From Acanthopleura granulata (Eukaryota > Mollusca > Polyplacophora > Chitonida > Chitonidae), in the NCBI GenBank assembly GCA_016165875.1, contig JABBOT010000004.1, forward strand, positions 1,054,001 through 1,118,000: DNA of 64,000 bases. Direction: 5' to 3'. A program made the translations under genes and the position numbers. This document shows positions 23,305-35,170 of this stretch, piece by piece. Numbering within the stretch: position 1 is the first letter of the stretch; each line of letters begins with the position of its first letter. The notes beneath the pieces are model-generated. The model was given only the letters and a program-made list of their open reading frames with translations. It searched no databases and was not told the origin of the DNA.

Positions 23305-23717
23305 CTGAAAGAGAAAACAGACCTATGTGAATTACTTGTTTTTGTTTTATTGCTGTAATTATGTTGTAATAAGGGTGTGTTACAGTATGGGCGTAATGAC
23401 GGATCAACTAAAATCGAATCGGTGCCAGTTGCACTCATTCGTAGATTTCTGACAGTGTCAAGAAATGGTTGCTGTCATTTTCTAATCGATTTTTAATCAT
23501 GTCACACTTCATCAGAAAATGGAAACGACAGATAGTTTGCGATTGCTAAGGAATTCAGAAGGTAAAATTTGCTGTCGTTGTCTCTAGTTGTTACATCAAA
23601 CCCGACAGTGAAAGGTCTCTAGCCATCGGCGAGTGCGATCAACTCGGTACAGTTGAGATGAGCGGAGTGGAGTCGCTTCTTACGCTGTTTTTGAATACAC
23701 ATCATTGTGTATTTGTA
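23305..23717. other. Unassigned sequence
   Basis: No feature beyond the acceptor tract of the adjacent candidate exon. Confidence 0.5.
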
Positions 23718-23905
23718 CAGGGTCCTCCAAGGCTCGATTGGTTATGCCGATGGCGCAGCTCAATGACCCAAGAGCCTTTAACCAATGCGGTCGCTGTGAG
23801 ATTTAGTCCAGCTAATGCTGGTTCCCTCTATGGGCGTACGTGGGAAGGTCTGCCAGCAACCTGTGGATGGTCGTGGGTTTCCTCGCACCATAATGCTGAT
23901 GTTGA
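23718..23905 (+). mobile_element. SINE family A, tail-truncated
   Basis: Forward orientation: GGTCCTCCAAGGCTCGATTG head, GCGCAGCTCAATGACCCAAG, CCAATGCGGTCGCTGTGAG, GGGCGTACGTGGGAAGGTC, AACCTGTGGATGGTCGTGGG and CACCATAATGCTGATG. The CGTATAAGTGAAATATTC tail is missing. Confidence 0.87.
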
Positions 23906-24739
23906 TACGAATGTATAAGAACAAAGAGCACAAGGGACACTTTATTTCAATATTGATGCCATTGTGGACAGTGGCCACCATCTTTGAGAGAAATGGGGAC
24001 TGAAGATCTCGCTTACGAACAGCGATCTCTAATGAAAATTTGGCATTTAAAGTCTCGATCTCGCGTCGGATCAACACCAGCATGGCAATTCGAATACGTT
24101 CTCATGCGCTCTTAAATACCGATCTTCAGAGGCAGAAGCGGTGTACTTTGTTCTCTACTGTAATACGCCACTGTTTCCGCAGAGCTATATGGTTGAACAA
24201 AAAAGAGGAAGTTCACTAGTAAAGGAATAAAACACCAGAGAACAGTGTGTTCCTACAGAGCATGGACCATTGTGTAGGTGATCACGCCAATTCCAACGCA
24301 GTCTCCCTGCAACTAGGTAGATCGGACAAATATGTGGGTAAAATACCCAATGGACAAACAGTTGTATTGCACCCAATTTTCACACGAACACCCGGAGCAA
24401 ACGGACGTTCCTTGAGAGGCTACGCCCCCATAATCCCACTTCTTGACGGGCTGGGGATTTCCTCTTGTGCCAAGGGAAGGGATAGGCTCCCTTTGTGCCC
24501 CTCTGCTCTGACAAGACGCAGGCTAGGGATTCATTCATACCCATTCTAACTCATTTCCTCGACAGCATGGATTAGTCTTGGAAAGGTATCAATTAACTGA
24601 AGAGCCTGGCTTTAGCTGGACGCTTCATCCCTGATGATACATCGCCATGCTGCGGTGAGCCAGCCACATTGACAAGCGACATGACATTCCCCGCATGGAA
24701 TGTAAATAAATACTTATTTACATTTTTTTCATGTATTTG
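23906..24739. other. Unassigned sequence
   Basis: No feature recognised. A 100-codon open frame at 24247-24549 (plus) has no recognisable motif. Confidence 0.45.
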
Positions 24740-24815
24740 ATAGGTGTTTTACTCCGTACTCTAGAACATTTCACTTATACGCGTTGACGGGAGGTGGGAG
24801 GAAAAGGAACCATGC
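24740..24815 (-). mobile_element. SINE tail fragment
   Basis: Reverse orientation: GATAGGTGTTTTACTCCGTA, CTCTAGAACATTTCACTTAT and GGTGGGAGGAAAAGG. Only the 3' end is present. Confidence 0.75.
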
Positions 24816-25204
24816 AAACAGTGAGCATTAATGCCAGAATTATCCTATCCATATCTTAATTACGGTGTAAAATAAATACAAAATGAAATGATGTTATTTA
24901 TTTTTAGTATACATGCATTGGTTTTCTAATGTCAACCCCTTTCTAAAACTCTTAAAATGGCTCAAAACGCGTCTGAGACGTTTCAGAGAACCCAGAGCTT
25001 CGGGGACTAGTCGTAACCTGGACCCTTGCCGCACTGACTAGGACAATAGGCGTACCACTTTAAACACGCTTCCAACGCCACTATGATGGACATGTTTCAG
25101 AAAGAAACGCACACAAAAATCTAAATATATGTAGGGGGCAGTGTGAACCGAAGAGGGATCAATAATTGCATCATATGAAGACATTCAACGAGTTAAATGT
25201 ACCG
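24816..25204. other. Unassigned sequence
   Basis: No feature recognised. Confidence 0.5.
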
Positions 25205-25305
25205 TACTTCACGGCTATACGGCGTACTCGAGAATGTTTCACTTATAATACGGCGACCAGCATTATGGTGGGAGGAAACGGGGCAGAGCCCGGGAAACTT
25301 CTTCG
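25205..25305 (-). mobile_element. SINE family A, 3' fragment
   Basis: Reverse orientation: CTATACGGCGTACTCGAGAA, TGTTTCACTTATAATACGGC, GACCAGCATTATGGTGGGAG and GGGCAGAGCCCGGGAAAC. Both the A/T repeat end and the head are missing. Confidence 0.82.
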
Positions 25306-25415
25306 TGTAAAACACATTTCTACATATTACGTGTATCCGGTTAATTTATCCGCAGGAAGCAAAACTTGTCTTTTCAAAAAGAGCAATTACCCTGCATTAA
25401 ATTAATACGTCGTAC

Positions 25416-25484
25416 CTGTATGTTAGCGGCATTGATGATACCACGTGTCATATGATCAATTATATCTGGCTGAATATAAAGGCT
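25416..25484 (-). CDS. Candidate 69-bp internal exon
   Basis: On the minus strand a pyrimidine-rich tract (TTTGTTTCCC then TTTATCCTTGCTTGAG) precedes a 69-bp open segment ending in AACATACAG, followed by the donor GTACGA. In phase 0-0 it encodes 23 residues running SLYIQPDIIDHMTRG and ending IINAANIQ. Composition is protein-like and symmetric in phase. The INAAN string resembles the [IV]VNAAN of macrodomains, but the residues around it do not fit that fold, so I do not claim it. The acceptor AG is ambiguous by 2 bp. If real it belongs to a minus-strand gene, possibly the same as the microexon 2.1 kb downstream. Confidence 0.25.
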
Positions 25485-26469
25485 CTCAAGCAAGGATAAA
25501 TATGGGAAACAAAGAGCTACACAGTGTTTTAAGAAGAGAAAGCAGGAAATTGGCTGGGAAAGCACAACTAAAGCCTCTGTTGACTCTAACGTGGAGTCCA
25601 TTTAACTTGAAAGTGTGTTGCCTTTGTTAACTCTTCACAACAACCTTTCTAAGTCCCCTTTGCTGGTTGAAGTGGCTTTGCGACTTTTGTATTTGAGTCT
25701 ATTACTTTACAATAGGCTTACAGAGTCAACGTTAAACCAATTTCAGCCTAACACAAGCAAAACGCCAGTCATTGGCCCATCTATAGCAACACTGATTCGG
25801 CCCATCAACAGCATCACTGATTCGAGCTTCAGCCAGCATACAAGTTTCCCCGGAAATTGCGGTAGACACCATTACCACAACAAAAGCCCGGAGAAATAGA
25901 ACATTGCAAGAGCTTTATTCCTACGAAACAGTTGACTTGTAAAACCAGAAAAGCACTCGTTGTAATCGCACAAAACTCTGCTGAAAATGAAGCAGCTATT
26001 GTACATATATGCATTGATATACATTTGGTGAAAGATGAAAGGATGCAAAAGCTTTTAGTCAACTGACTTTGTCGGCAAAACACACACACTTTTTAAAGTC
26101 CTTGGTATCGCGACCACCCTCGAAATTTTTCATTTCTTGCCCACAATACATAACTACCATGACAAGGACTACATAACAAAGCACAGTGTTTATTTGATTG
26201 TATGTATGTATGCCCGTCGTTAGGGTTGATTTTGACTACTGGTTACAATCTCACCCTCAAGTACAACACTTAATAGATTCCGTTGTCTAAATTAAATCTT
26301 TACTCTTGTCTCACCACCCATATCTTTTCAGGCCACAATTTACCGTTCATAACTGTCATACTATAACCCAAAACTTGAATCTACACAAACCTTTTTGTAT
26401 TTCGAATGTTGCCGCACATTTTGTTAAGGCACGAGCACTAAGGGAATGGAATAAGGTTTTTATGATATA
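25485..26469. other. Unassigned sequence
   Basis: Open frames at 25615-25899 (plus) and 25829-26089 (minus) overlap and show no domain. Nothing else recognised. Confidence 0.45.
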
Positions 26470-26595
26470 ATTTATTTAGTTATTTATTTATTTGATCGGT
26501 ATTTTACCCCGCACTGAGGAATATTTCACTTATACGACGGTGGCCAGCATTATGGTGGGAAGAAACCTGGCAGAGCCCAGAGGAAACCCAGAGCT
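26470..26595 (-). mobile_element. SINE family A, 3' fragment
   Basis: Reverse orientation: TTTATTTAGTTATTTATTTA, TTTGATCGGTATTTTACC, GAGGAATATTTCACTTATAC, GACGGTGGCCAGCATTATGG and GGCAGAGCCCAGAGGAAACC. The head is missing. Confidence 0.87.
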
Positions 26596-27122
26596 CGTGT
26601 ACAATGTTGATTATTAAAAGTATATATTCCTGGAATGTATATTTTGGGAGAGAGCAATTCTCAATGACTTTAACCTCGCAATTGTCCAACATTCTGTAAT
26701 GTATATAAGCATGAATATGAAATTATGGTGAATAAATCAACTCAAAGCAAATCAATCATACCCAACCCATGCCCCCATCAAATGTTCTCATAATGGTTTG
26801 ACTAGGACACCCCCAAGATCACGAAGCCGTCTTAGATTTAAGTCATACATAGGCTTAAGTGGAAAGCAATTCACTGAGCTTAAACTGTGAACCACCTGAA
26901 TGATTTTTATTTCAATACTAAGAGTTATCCTCGATCTTCATGATAAAAAAGAAAATTATAATTATCATTTATCATTGAAAATTTTTATGTATTTGTGAGA
27001 GGCAACTGTAATTATTGCTCATTCAACCAGACATATAACTTACATCAGAAAAAATCCCCTGCCCAGGGTCTAATATGGGTCTGTCAAAAACAGAAATCCA
27101 ACATTAAACATCCTTGCTTAGA
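26596..27122. other. Unassigned sequence
   Basis: AT-rich, no feature recognised. Confidence 0.5.
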
Positions 27123-27345
27123 ATTTATTTATTTATTTGATTGAGGTTTTACGCCGTACTCAAGAATATTTCACTGATACGACGGCGACCAGCATTATGG
27201 TGGGAGGAAACCAGGTAGAGCCCGCGGGTAACGCACGACCATCCGCACGTTGCTGGCAGACCTTACCATGTACGATCGGAGAAGAAGCCAGCATGAACTG
27301 GACCAGAACTCGACCGCATTGGTGGGAGTCTGCTAGGTCATTGCG
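27123..27345 (-). mobile_element. SINE family A, long copy with CGCGGGTAACG variant
   Basis: Reverse orientation: TTTATTTATTTATTTGATTG, TTTTACGCCGTACTCAAGAA, GACGGCGACCAGCATTATGG, GGTAGAGCCCGCGGGTAACG, CACGACCATCCGCACGTTGC, and the head side to CTCGACCGCATTGGTGGGAG and GGTCATTGCG. The distal A-box end is missing. The CCGCGGGTAACGCACG variant is shared with the second unit of the copy at 10775-10993. Confidence 0.9.
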
Positions 27346-28552
27346 AGTTTTTACTTGAAAGCAAAACTTTTTGGCCTGATGACCTTAACCCTGATGAGGA
27401 GGGCTGGGTGAGATGGGTATTGGATGAGGGTGTTAAGATTTGTGCATAAAATTGGGCCTTAGAGGATGTTCAGCGATTCGCGTGGACATTTTCTATCATA
27501 TTGAAACGGAGATGTTGATTGTCTCTCCACTTGTGTCCAGCTGGGATTCTTTGAGTTGCTTTACTAACTGAATGGGATATTTGTTGAGGATAGAAACTCT
27601 TCCCAAAACGCAAGTCAGCGGTTGTAAAAATGTAATGAAAGTCTCTTTGGGGTACGACTAGGCAGCCAACTGTAAATTACGTTGTCGTCCGCCATTTAAT
27701 ATTCAAGCCCCACACACCGCTCCGATGAAGCGTCGCCCAAAAATTAGAGCCACCAAAAGCCTAGTGGCTAAGAAAACGAATTTTAAGCAAATTTTCAGCC
27801 GGCCACTGGGATTCAAGTCAGCCATAGCTGATCCAGTGTTTTGGTTACGACCACACAGCGTCTCGTACAATCGCAAGAGGCTAAACATGGTTACATTTCA
27901 GTGCAAGTACAGTTAATTCGGATTTAGGTTTTATTATTTTCCACATGCATCTTAATCGATCCTCACTGGGGAAATTAGGTCAAGCACCTTTTTTTGTCCC
28001 TACATTCTCCGCAACCCTATACATCCAGCCGTTTAGTCTCCATTCCATCTGTCTCATGTCAAAGTAAAGCCGTGTTCTTCTGAGTACTTCGATAACTTCG
28101 TGTGAAATTGTCTTCTTGGGGAGAAAATGAGATTTGAGCAAAAGAAATCAATGTATTTCTCGTGCTTTTGTGTTTTGTTTTGGGGTACAAACCATCCAGA
28201 CAACAGAGGTGCTAACAGCTGCCAGGTACAGTGGGTGGGTGCAAATGGCAGGTGGAGGCGGGAGCGGGGGAGAGTGTCTAACTCAGTTTGTTAACACTCA
28301 ACGCTTTCACCCAGGCTTTGATGTAGGCATACTGTCTTTAGTGTAATCTTACGCCAAAGACAAAAGTAACATAGTCTAAAAGGACGAATCACCTTTAAAT
28401 GAAGTACACCTCATATGAGAGGCCATTTCTTGTTGATTCTAAATATTGTCATCATTATGTTTTGACATTTTGGGGAAAGTGATTAAAATGGAAATACAGA
28501 TAGAGTTGCTGCGGTGGACTTTTGGGGTCATATTGAACAGGCTGAAAGACAG
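27346..28552. other. Unassigned sequence
   Basis: Includes a basic 63-codon open frame at 27725-27916 (plus) with no supporting signals. The segment around 27850-27885 (GTCTCGTACAA then GAGGCTAAA) resembles 43840-43880, suggesting a diverged dispersed repeat. Confidence 0.4.
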
Positions 28553-28650
28553 TGACGTCACACATTTCCTTTCGTTTTACTTCAACAGGAAGTATAAATG
28601 CAGAGGAAAAGAGTATTGAGTGGATAGTAGTACCACACTGACATTACAGG
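28553..28650 (+). promoter_or_regulatory. Candidate core promoter: CRE, TATA box, short 5' exon
   Basis: A perfect CRE (TGACGTCA, 28553-28560) lies 33 bp before a TATA box (TATAAAT, 28593-28599). About 50 bp further is a splice-donor-like CAG followed by GTTGGT (28649/28650), so a transcript starting at about 28625 would have a short non-coding first exon. The order and spacing suit a plus-strand RNA polymerase II promoter. The downstream gene is not identified, and the donor is weak beyond its GT. Confidence 0.35.
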
Positions 28651-28959
28651 TTGGTGATGCACACTGTAGTACATTTCTCTACTGTTTTTTTCAACCTTGT
28701 TAAAACAATATCAGATTTTTGTTCACCCAGGATTACTATCCACCATCCTATAGGGTATCTTGGTGACATTAGAGTATGACTTCCATTCCAGCTGGCAACG
28801 TTTAAAAAAAATGGCTGTCATGCTAGGTGGAATTGTGATACGTTGTAGGGAAAAGTTCAAAAGCTGCACGTAATGGTATGGAGTTTGGGGTCAATAATCA
28901 CAAGACCAGTTTCCGACAAAATAACACAAACCACCAAAAAAGTTAGAAAATATATAAAA

Positions 28960-29100
28960 TTTATTTATTTATTTCATTGGTGTTTTACTCCGCACTCTTT
29001 CACTTATACGACAGCATTATGGTGGAAGGGAACCGAGCAGAGCCCGGGGGGAACCCACGACGATCCACAGGTTGCTGGCAGATCTTACCACGTATATAAA
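28960..29100 (-). mobile_element. SINE family A, 3' part
   Basis: Reverse orientation: TTTATTTATTTATTTCATTG, GTGTTTTACTCCGCACTC, TTTCACTTATACGACAGCAT, GAGCAGAGCCCGGGGGGAAC, CCACAGGTTGCTGGCAGATC and TTACCACGTA. Small deletions remove the AAGAATA and GGCGGCC blocks. Confidence 0.87.
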
Positions 29101-29457
29101 GCTTAAAAATCAAGAATTATTCATGTAAAGAGAAGGATTCAACAGTTTTCAGCGATGACGAACAGACGCAATGAATGTTCTAGGCGGATGAGAAAAATAA
29201 ATTTCCAAATCGTGTACCATTTTGGTTTAAATGGTGTCGATCAAATATATGCCTCAGTTGCGCTTTGATTGCAACTGTTCGTATATCCAACCTGGTGCTC
29301 ATACTCAACACGATGAACATAATATATACTTACAATTTCGTTTTGCTAGAACTGATTCCAAAACATCGTCGTTATTTTCCGAGAGGGATTTGCCTTCTGA
29401 CCAACCTGGAAATAAAAATAAGCGTTTTAAAATAACGACTCTATGAACTGGCACAAT
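29101..29457. other. Unassigned sequence
   Basis: Nothing recognised between two same-orientation SINEs. Confidence 0.5.
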
Positions 29458-29731
29458 TACTTATTTATTTATTTATTTGTATGATTGGTGTTTTACGCCC
29501 TACCCAAGAATATTTCACTTATACGACGGCGGCCAACATTATGGTGGGAGGAAACCGGTCAGGGCCCGTCGGAAACCCACGACAATTCGCAGGTTGCTGG
29601 CATACCTTAGCACGTACGGCCGGAGAGGAAGCCAGCATGAACTGCTCTTGAACTCACAGCGACCGCATTGGTGGGAGGCTTCGGGTCATTGTGCTGCGAT
29701 AGCGCGCTAACCGACTGAGCCACGGAGGCCC
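29458..29731 (-). mobile_element. SINE family A, best full-length copy
   Basis: Complete in reverse orientation, from the TTATTTATTTATTTATTTGT end through TTTTACGCCCTACCCAAGAA, GACGGCGGCCAACATTATGG, AACCCACGACAATTCGCAGG, CACGTACGGCCGGAGAGG, CTTGAACTCACAGCGACCGC and GGTCATTGTGCTGCGATAGC to CGCTAACCGACTGAGCCACG and GAGGCCCC. On the minus strand the head gives a canonical A box (TGGCTCAGTCGGTTAGCG) and a B-box-like GTGAGTTCAAGAGC. A useful reference copy for this family. Confidence 0.95.
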
Positions 29732-31278
29732 CTTTAGTGAGGAGGTATGCCGCGTACTCGGTTATAAGCGACGATTTGCCAACATGATATAGATAAAAGA
29801 ATGCAGCTTTAAGCACCAATCGAAAAGTACCTAAACAAATAAATACCTAAATAAATACCTTAGCAAAGAAGCAAAGAAATAAAAAAATATAGGGTTTCCA
29901 CGTATACATTACAGGGGATGGTAAACATGTACTGACAAGCAAAAGGTACTGCACAAGTGAAGTTCTATCCTGAACGCAGCTGACATTATCACATTAAAAT
30001 ATAATTAGCATAAAACAGTATTCATATGACCAAAAAAAGAGCTGTCGTCTTTGGAGAAACAGTATCATGTCGTTCTGCACGAAGTATCGTCCACGCAGGA
30101 CGGTATCCTCGAATATATGTCCAGGTAATTGTTTATTGTTTAAATATATGAAACTCACAAAAAATGTGACAGCTTGAAAACTTGGTCATGTCCTTGCAAA
30201 CAAAGTATAAGCTATTCCGTAAGTATGTAGTGGGTATAATAAATAGGTCATTGTGTTACTGTTAACTGGTACACCACCACATAGAAAGGCATTATTCTGG
30301 ATCGGAAGACAGCGTTCTAATGCCTTTGTGTTCTACTTTACTCAAATCCCCCAAAGACTCGACACTTAAAACTTTGCTTTGTGTAAGGCTATACACTGTT
30401 TTTGTAATTCTTTAGAATTATGACTTGACAGTCCATGGCCAGACATTAGTAAGCGAATTCCATGAGCTTAAATAATTCAGGTGGACAACAAATCACAAAG
30501 TGGCGCTTTTTAACGACAGCAAACTAGGGGACTTTAACGACGTGAAAATCTCATTCATCCTGCTCCTCTGGGAGACAAGGTAGAAACAAGAAGTGAACCT
30601 CAAGTCAATCCCGTAGAATAAGTTTGATCTAAAACGCCACAGGTTTTATTGATTTATAAAGCGAACTTAGACCCCTGTCTCAAGCAGCAAAAGTAAAACC
30701 GAGCTATGTCCCTGGACATTTTAGTGGACTGTTCAGATAAGCCCAGCCCCCTTTTGATCACCCGTCAGTCCATTAAACGTTTGCCCTAAGCCTGTGAGTT
30801 TCCCGGTACACCGTCACACTGTGATCCGAGCATTAACTTTCCTCACCCCAGATGACACACATTTTCGATTTTCTGACGTAATAAAAGTGAGGAGTGTTAA
30901 CCCTTAGGTTAGTCTTAGCTCGAGCTGGTCGATGCAGGGAAGTGCTTCTTATCGGAAGCTGGTTAATTGCTCCTCATCTACAGTTAATCTCCTTAGAACG
31001 TTTGAAACCTCATGTATTCGTATATATTCTTGCTAGGTTAAGGGGGCTCTAACTGAAAGACAGATGTCTAGCAGTTCTATTACAGACAGGCAAAAGACAA
31101 AACTACTTTACTTTACAAAGCGATTTATCTATTAGGCTTTTACGTACTGTCGTAGGGTCGATCACAACTACTTCACTTTAAAAGGCAACTGTTAAGCTTG
31201 CGCATCGTTGAAACTGTAAGAAGCCATAGCAACTCGCAAAGTCCCTGATTTAAAGACGCAGCTGAACCAAAGTCAACT
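29732..31278. other. Unassigned sequence
   Basis: AT-rich single-copy sequence; no open frame of note on either strand. Confidence 0.5.
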
Positions 31279-31420
31279 CTATTCAAAAAAGCGACCTGAT
31301 TACTCAATGGCCGTCTCTCAGTGGTCGTCGCTGTCGGAACTAGCGATATGATTGGCTATTCGTCTCCAAGAAGAGCTGTATTCAAACAAGCGACCTAATT
31401 GTTCAAGAGACGACTCGGCA
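31279..31420. repeat. Spaced direct repeat of about 40 bp
   Basis: The segment TCTATTCAAAAAAGCGACCT (about 31279-31322) recurs as TGTATTCAAACAAGCGACCT (about 31378-31420), with a shared remainder of the type ATT-TCAA-GACG. A shorter third match, AAAGCGACCTACTTCAAGAG, lies at about 31734. Confidence 0.6.
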
Positions 31421-33008
31421 ATAAGGGGGTTTCTTTAATGATCGAGAGTTTTGAAAGTTTTGTGTTTTGAGAGTTTGAGTTTTCAAAAGTAATGAACATA
31501 AAAGATAAAGATGATAGATGTCGATACCGGCTTTATGACAATATCTAGTTGTGTTAAAATGAAGTTTCTTGCTGAGTAACATTTGTAAGTTTTTGCGAAG
31601 TCCCTGCGAAGCTCCAGTTTGTTTTGAATCAGGACTGGTCAGGCAATGATGTGGAAAACAGGCAACCCAACATCAAAGATTAATAAGCGGTTTCTCTTGG
31701 CGGAGGTTTTTGGCTTGTTTTGTACTGGCGGACAAAGCGACCTACTTCAAGAGTACCGGGATTAGAGATTACCCGGAAATTACTTTTACACCATACACGC
31801 CGCATATATCCTATTGAAGTTAGATTTTGTCACACAATGTAAAAGAGGTTAAGACTCATGTAGAACTGTACCCTCATGAACAAGAACAAACCCCTTACTA
31901 CTTTTATAAAAGTATCGCTATTGACATAGGCTTTGGTAAAAATATTGATATCGACGTAGGCTGACAAATGTGAATGAGATTTGCAGTCGTAAGAATTGCG
32001 GAATACAAACCTTAATTAACTTAATCAATCGCAATACTTATCAGATTATTGAGATTAAATTGGGATTTTTATTAACCAGATGCTGTAACAACTTTTAGCC
32101 TAGCCAATGATTATAGTGACTGATAGTAAGCATTTACAACACAACAGAGCCAAAGATGCGGGTAGTATACATATGTCTGCTTCCATGATCTCGTGTCTGT
32201 GCTTCTTGGCAAAATATACATAATGCTATGCTCTTCACGTCTGGAGATCTTCGACAATATAGGATGTGCCGATTTGATATCTCAACCGAACAGCAATGGT
32301 TTGAAGAGAGATCATGGTGGTCCTGAATGTAGAGAGCAATACATCAAAGAGAGTACATTCACTGCGGGCTGTGCGAGTCATCTTCAGTCGGTCACCATCC
32401 TTCTGAGACAAACTATTTGGGATTTCAGAGGTTTTCTGTGGGTAGCTCTTTGCTACAACCATTCCTGGCTACTTGATAATTAAGTGCAAGTATGTTTAAG
32501 GTGCCCTAGAGCATATCAAGCCATAAATGGTGTCAGCCGGTTAAGGAGGGCAATTTCTATTGAACTTATTGACAGATTAGACAGCTGGATAGGGAGGTAT
32601 GAATTGCTCCAGTATCCAGTGATAGTCCGCCATTAATAAGACACCTGGCCTAAGTATGTACCAAGAACTATTGAAGAAGCATTAAATGAACATAACCCTG
32701 GATTGCAGCGTCTCTAAAGTAAATAAAAGGCGTCACATCGAATGAAATAAAACCCGCAACTGTCGACAGTGATAGCCAAGAGTCTCCCAAATAATTTTGG
32801 ATAAAATGAAAAGAAACCATGGGAACTATTTCAATACTTGGAAGTATCAAATGTAAACTGACGTTGTAATAAGTTTCAAGAGAATTCGGTTGCCGTATCG
32901 AACGCGCACCTGGTCTCCGTAATACTGCCGGCCAGGCTAAAAGCCCTCTAAAGGCACCTTAGTAGCAGCTACTAGCTGGCCAGGCGTTTGTCGGTGATGT
33001 TGAACAAA
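31421..33008. other. Unassigned sequence
   Basis: A 96-codon open frame at 32193-32483 (plus) overlaps a 75-codon one on the other strand; neither is recognisable. Confidence 0.45.
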
Positions 33009-33373
33009 AGGGGAGTTTCGAGATCGAACTCTTTTATCGCTAAAGGTAAGAAAAGCCATAATGCACCATGTGACCTGTCAAAAATGTTAGGCAACTATTT
33101 CTCATTACATTTACTATAGCATGAGCATCTAAAAAAAGGTTCAAAAAAGTTACTTAGGCTAGACGAACGATAGGGAAATTGAGGAGCTGGAAGTTTTTTA
33201 ATTTAAGGAGCGCCTGATTGAAGGAGCGGTCGTTTGTTCCTCCCTAACACGACAAGACAGGTTATCGGTAAATTAAAATCAATAAAACTTCCTGACATTT
33301 TTGATAAGTCACATGACACAGTTTAACTCTTTTTACCTTCTACGACAAAAGAGTTCGAACTGGAAACTCCCCT
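33009..33373. mobile_element. MITE-like foldback element
   Basis: A 365-bp unit with about 65-bp imperfect terminal inverted repeats. The left end reads AGGGGAGTTTCGAGATCGAA then CTCTTTTATCG, and ends near CACCATGTGAC. The complement of the right end reads AGGGGAGTTTCCAGTTCGAA then CTCTTTTGTCG, ending near GTCATGTGAC. The interior is AT-rich and encodes nothing. I could not find a clean target-site duplication, so superfamily is not assigned. Confidence 0.7.
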
Positions 33374-33630
33374 ATTGTAGGACACCAAAGACCATTGTAT
33401 GCTGTTGTATAAGAGAAGGCGATATTTTATACAAAATAAACCAAGTATATTAATATTCAATATTTTAAATTAGATAAACACTGAGACGTCTGATAAAAGA
33501 AGTAATATACGGGCATGTCAGTCGTCATTTAATAAGCCAAATGTACGTAAACTGACGGGGAAGTTTGAACACCATGTATGTACTTCAAACAGCTTCCACA
33601 GTATTGGTATGTTTTGGCCACGTCGTGAAC
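33374..33630. other. Unassigned sequence
   Basis: Short AT-rich stretch, no feature. Confidence 0.5.
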
Positions 33631-33957
33631 AGCCGAACTGTATCTCTTATTCATTCACAAGTGGGCAATTTTATGTTTGAGAAAGCACGGCACGAACTGT
33701 ATTTCTTTTTCATTGACATTTCATGCAATGGTATGTTCCAGAAATCTAAGCACGACGCGAACTTTATCTCTTATCCATTGATATTTATGCAATGGTATGT
33801 TCGAGAATCTAAACACAACACGAACTTTATCTCTTATTCATTTATACTTATGCAATCGTGTGTTCGAGAAATTCCAACACGACACGAACTGTATCTATTA
33901 TTCATTTACATTTTTGCAAGGGTATGTTAGAGAAATCTCAACACGACACGAACTGAA
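33631..33957. repeat. 64-bp minisatellite, about 5 copies
   Basis: GAACTGTATCTCTTATTCAT-type blocks begin at 33635, 33694, 33759, 33822, 33886 and 33950, with later spacings of 63-65 bp. Each unit also has TATGCAATGGTATGTTCGAG and a CAACACGACAC-like end. An open frame of 121 codons crosses the array, but the unit length is not a multiple of three. Confidence 0.9.
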
Positions 33958-35082
33958 TATCGGCGACTTTTCAAAGGCCATTGTAGATAGCATAATCACG
34001 TTATTTAATTTCAGCAGGCAGAGCAGAATCCATACATTAGCTGTGTGGCCTGATTCCCACCACGCGGTTGTCATCACGCTAGCAGTGGTGTTCATAAAAC
34101 TTTCAAGCAATGTTGACTAATAAAGTCGGAAGTTTTAAGCTTTCCGTTGATTGTATTCGTGACTTTGTTTACGATGTTCTGTAAGCTAGTAAGTGTAACG
34201 AAACACAATATAAAAGTAAATACTTGGAGGCTGCAATAGTTCCGGACCTTTTCAATGTCTGGAAGAAATATTAAATAGTACTTCAATAGATGTCCGTTTT
34301 CACTTCGCTTTCCCTGTCTAATTTTTTTTCCCACAATCAATGACGCTAGGGGATTTAACGGACTTCTACCGTCTCAATGGCTACAGAACCATACTCTCAA
34401 TTATATGTTCACAACATAGTTTTCCCGAGACAGATACCAATTTTTGTCTATATTTCTGCTTTTTTATCTGTTGTTACTTCGTAAAAAAATTGCCAAAAAT
34501 TAAAACTTGCTGCCAAAGGACTACAGAGCTGTGAGGCGACTCATGCTATAATTCGATCGACATATCTTTGAAAGGAATGTTAATATCGTATTTTCGTTAT
34601 ACATCCACATCCCAAGACGTCAACGCTGATCAACAGGGTGGTTTAAGAAGGAAATACGGTTTGTAAAAAAGAAAGACAAGCTGTGGTGACATCAAAGTGA
34701 TACAATTGATGTTCCAAGTGTATGTTAATGTACAAATCGTATTTAAAATATTTACCCCAAATACATTAATGTACACACCATGGCAATGTGATTTTACACG
34801 ATTTATTTACGCTACGCATAAAAGCAGCCGAATGACTTGAGCTGCCAATACAGAGAAACTAATGAAGCAAATTGTTGAAATGGGGTGTTTTTTAATGTAA
34901 GAAGATAATATAGATTTCTAATCTTCCACTCCCTTCGACTCGGGAGTCGCTTTCTTTCTCAAAGTATGTAACTAGAGAGACTGAACAACATTTTTTGAAA
35001 ATTTTATTTGCTGTCATTTTAAGGGAAATGGCAATGAAACGATTGAAGGCTTTACGTGTGTGCTACCCGGGATTATGTAGGC
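33958..35082. other. Unassigned sequence
   Basis: No feature recognised. Confidence 0.5.
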
Positions 35083-35170
35083 GAGCCAAGTTTCTAAGAC
35101 AAGCGAGTCAAGTTCTCAGATATAGGTGAGTCAAGTTCCCATGATGGAGAGTGAAGTTCCCAAAACCGGA
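35083..35170. repeat. 22-bp minisatellite, 4 copies
   Basis: GAGTCAAGTTC-type starts at 35083, 35105, 35128 and 35149, spaced 21-23 bp. Confidence 0.8.

Noticed and set aside
23950..24083. Minus-strand open segment ending in a donor-like GTAAGCG
   Set aside because: No acceptor, and the frame is closed just upstream.
29640..29731. tRNA-like sequence (A and B boxes)
   Set aside because: It is the head of a SINE; spacing and flanks do not allow a functional tRNA fold. The same applies to the heads at 7783, 14880, 16740, 35868 and 50750.
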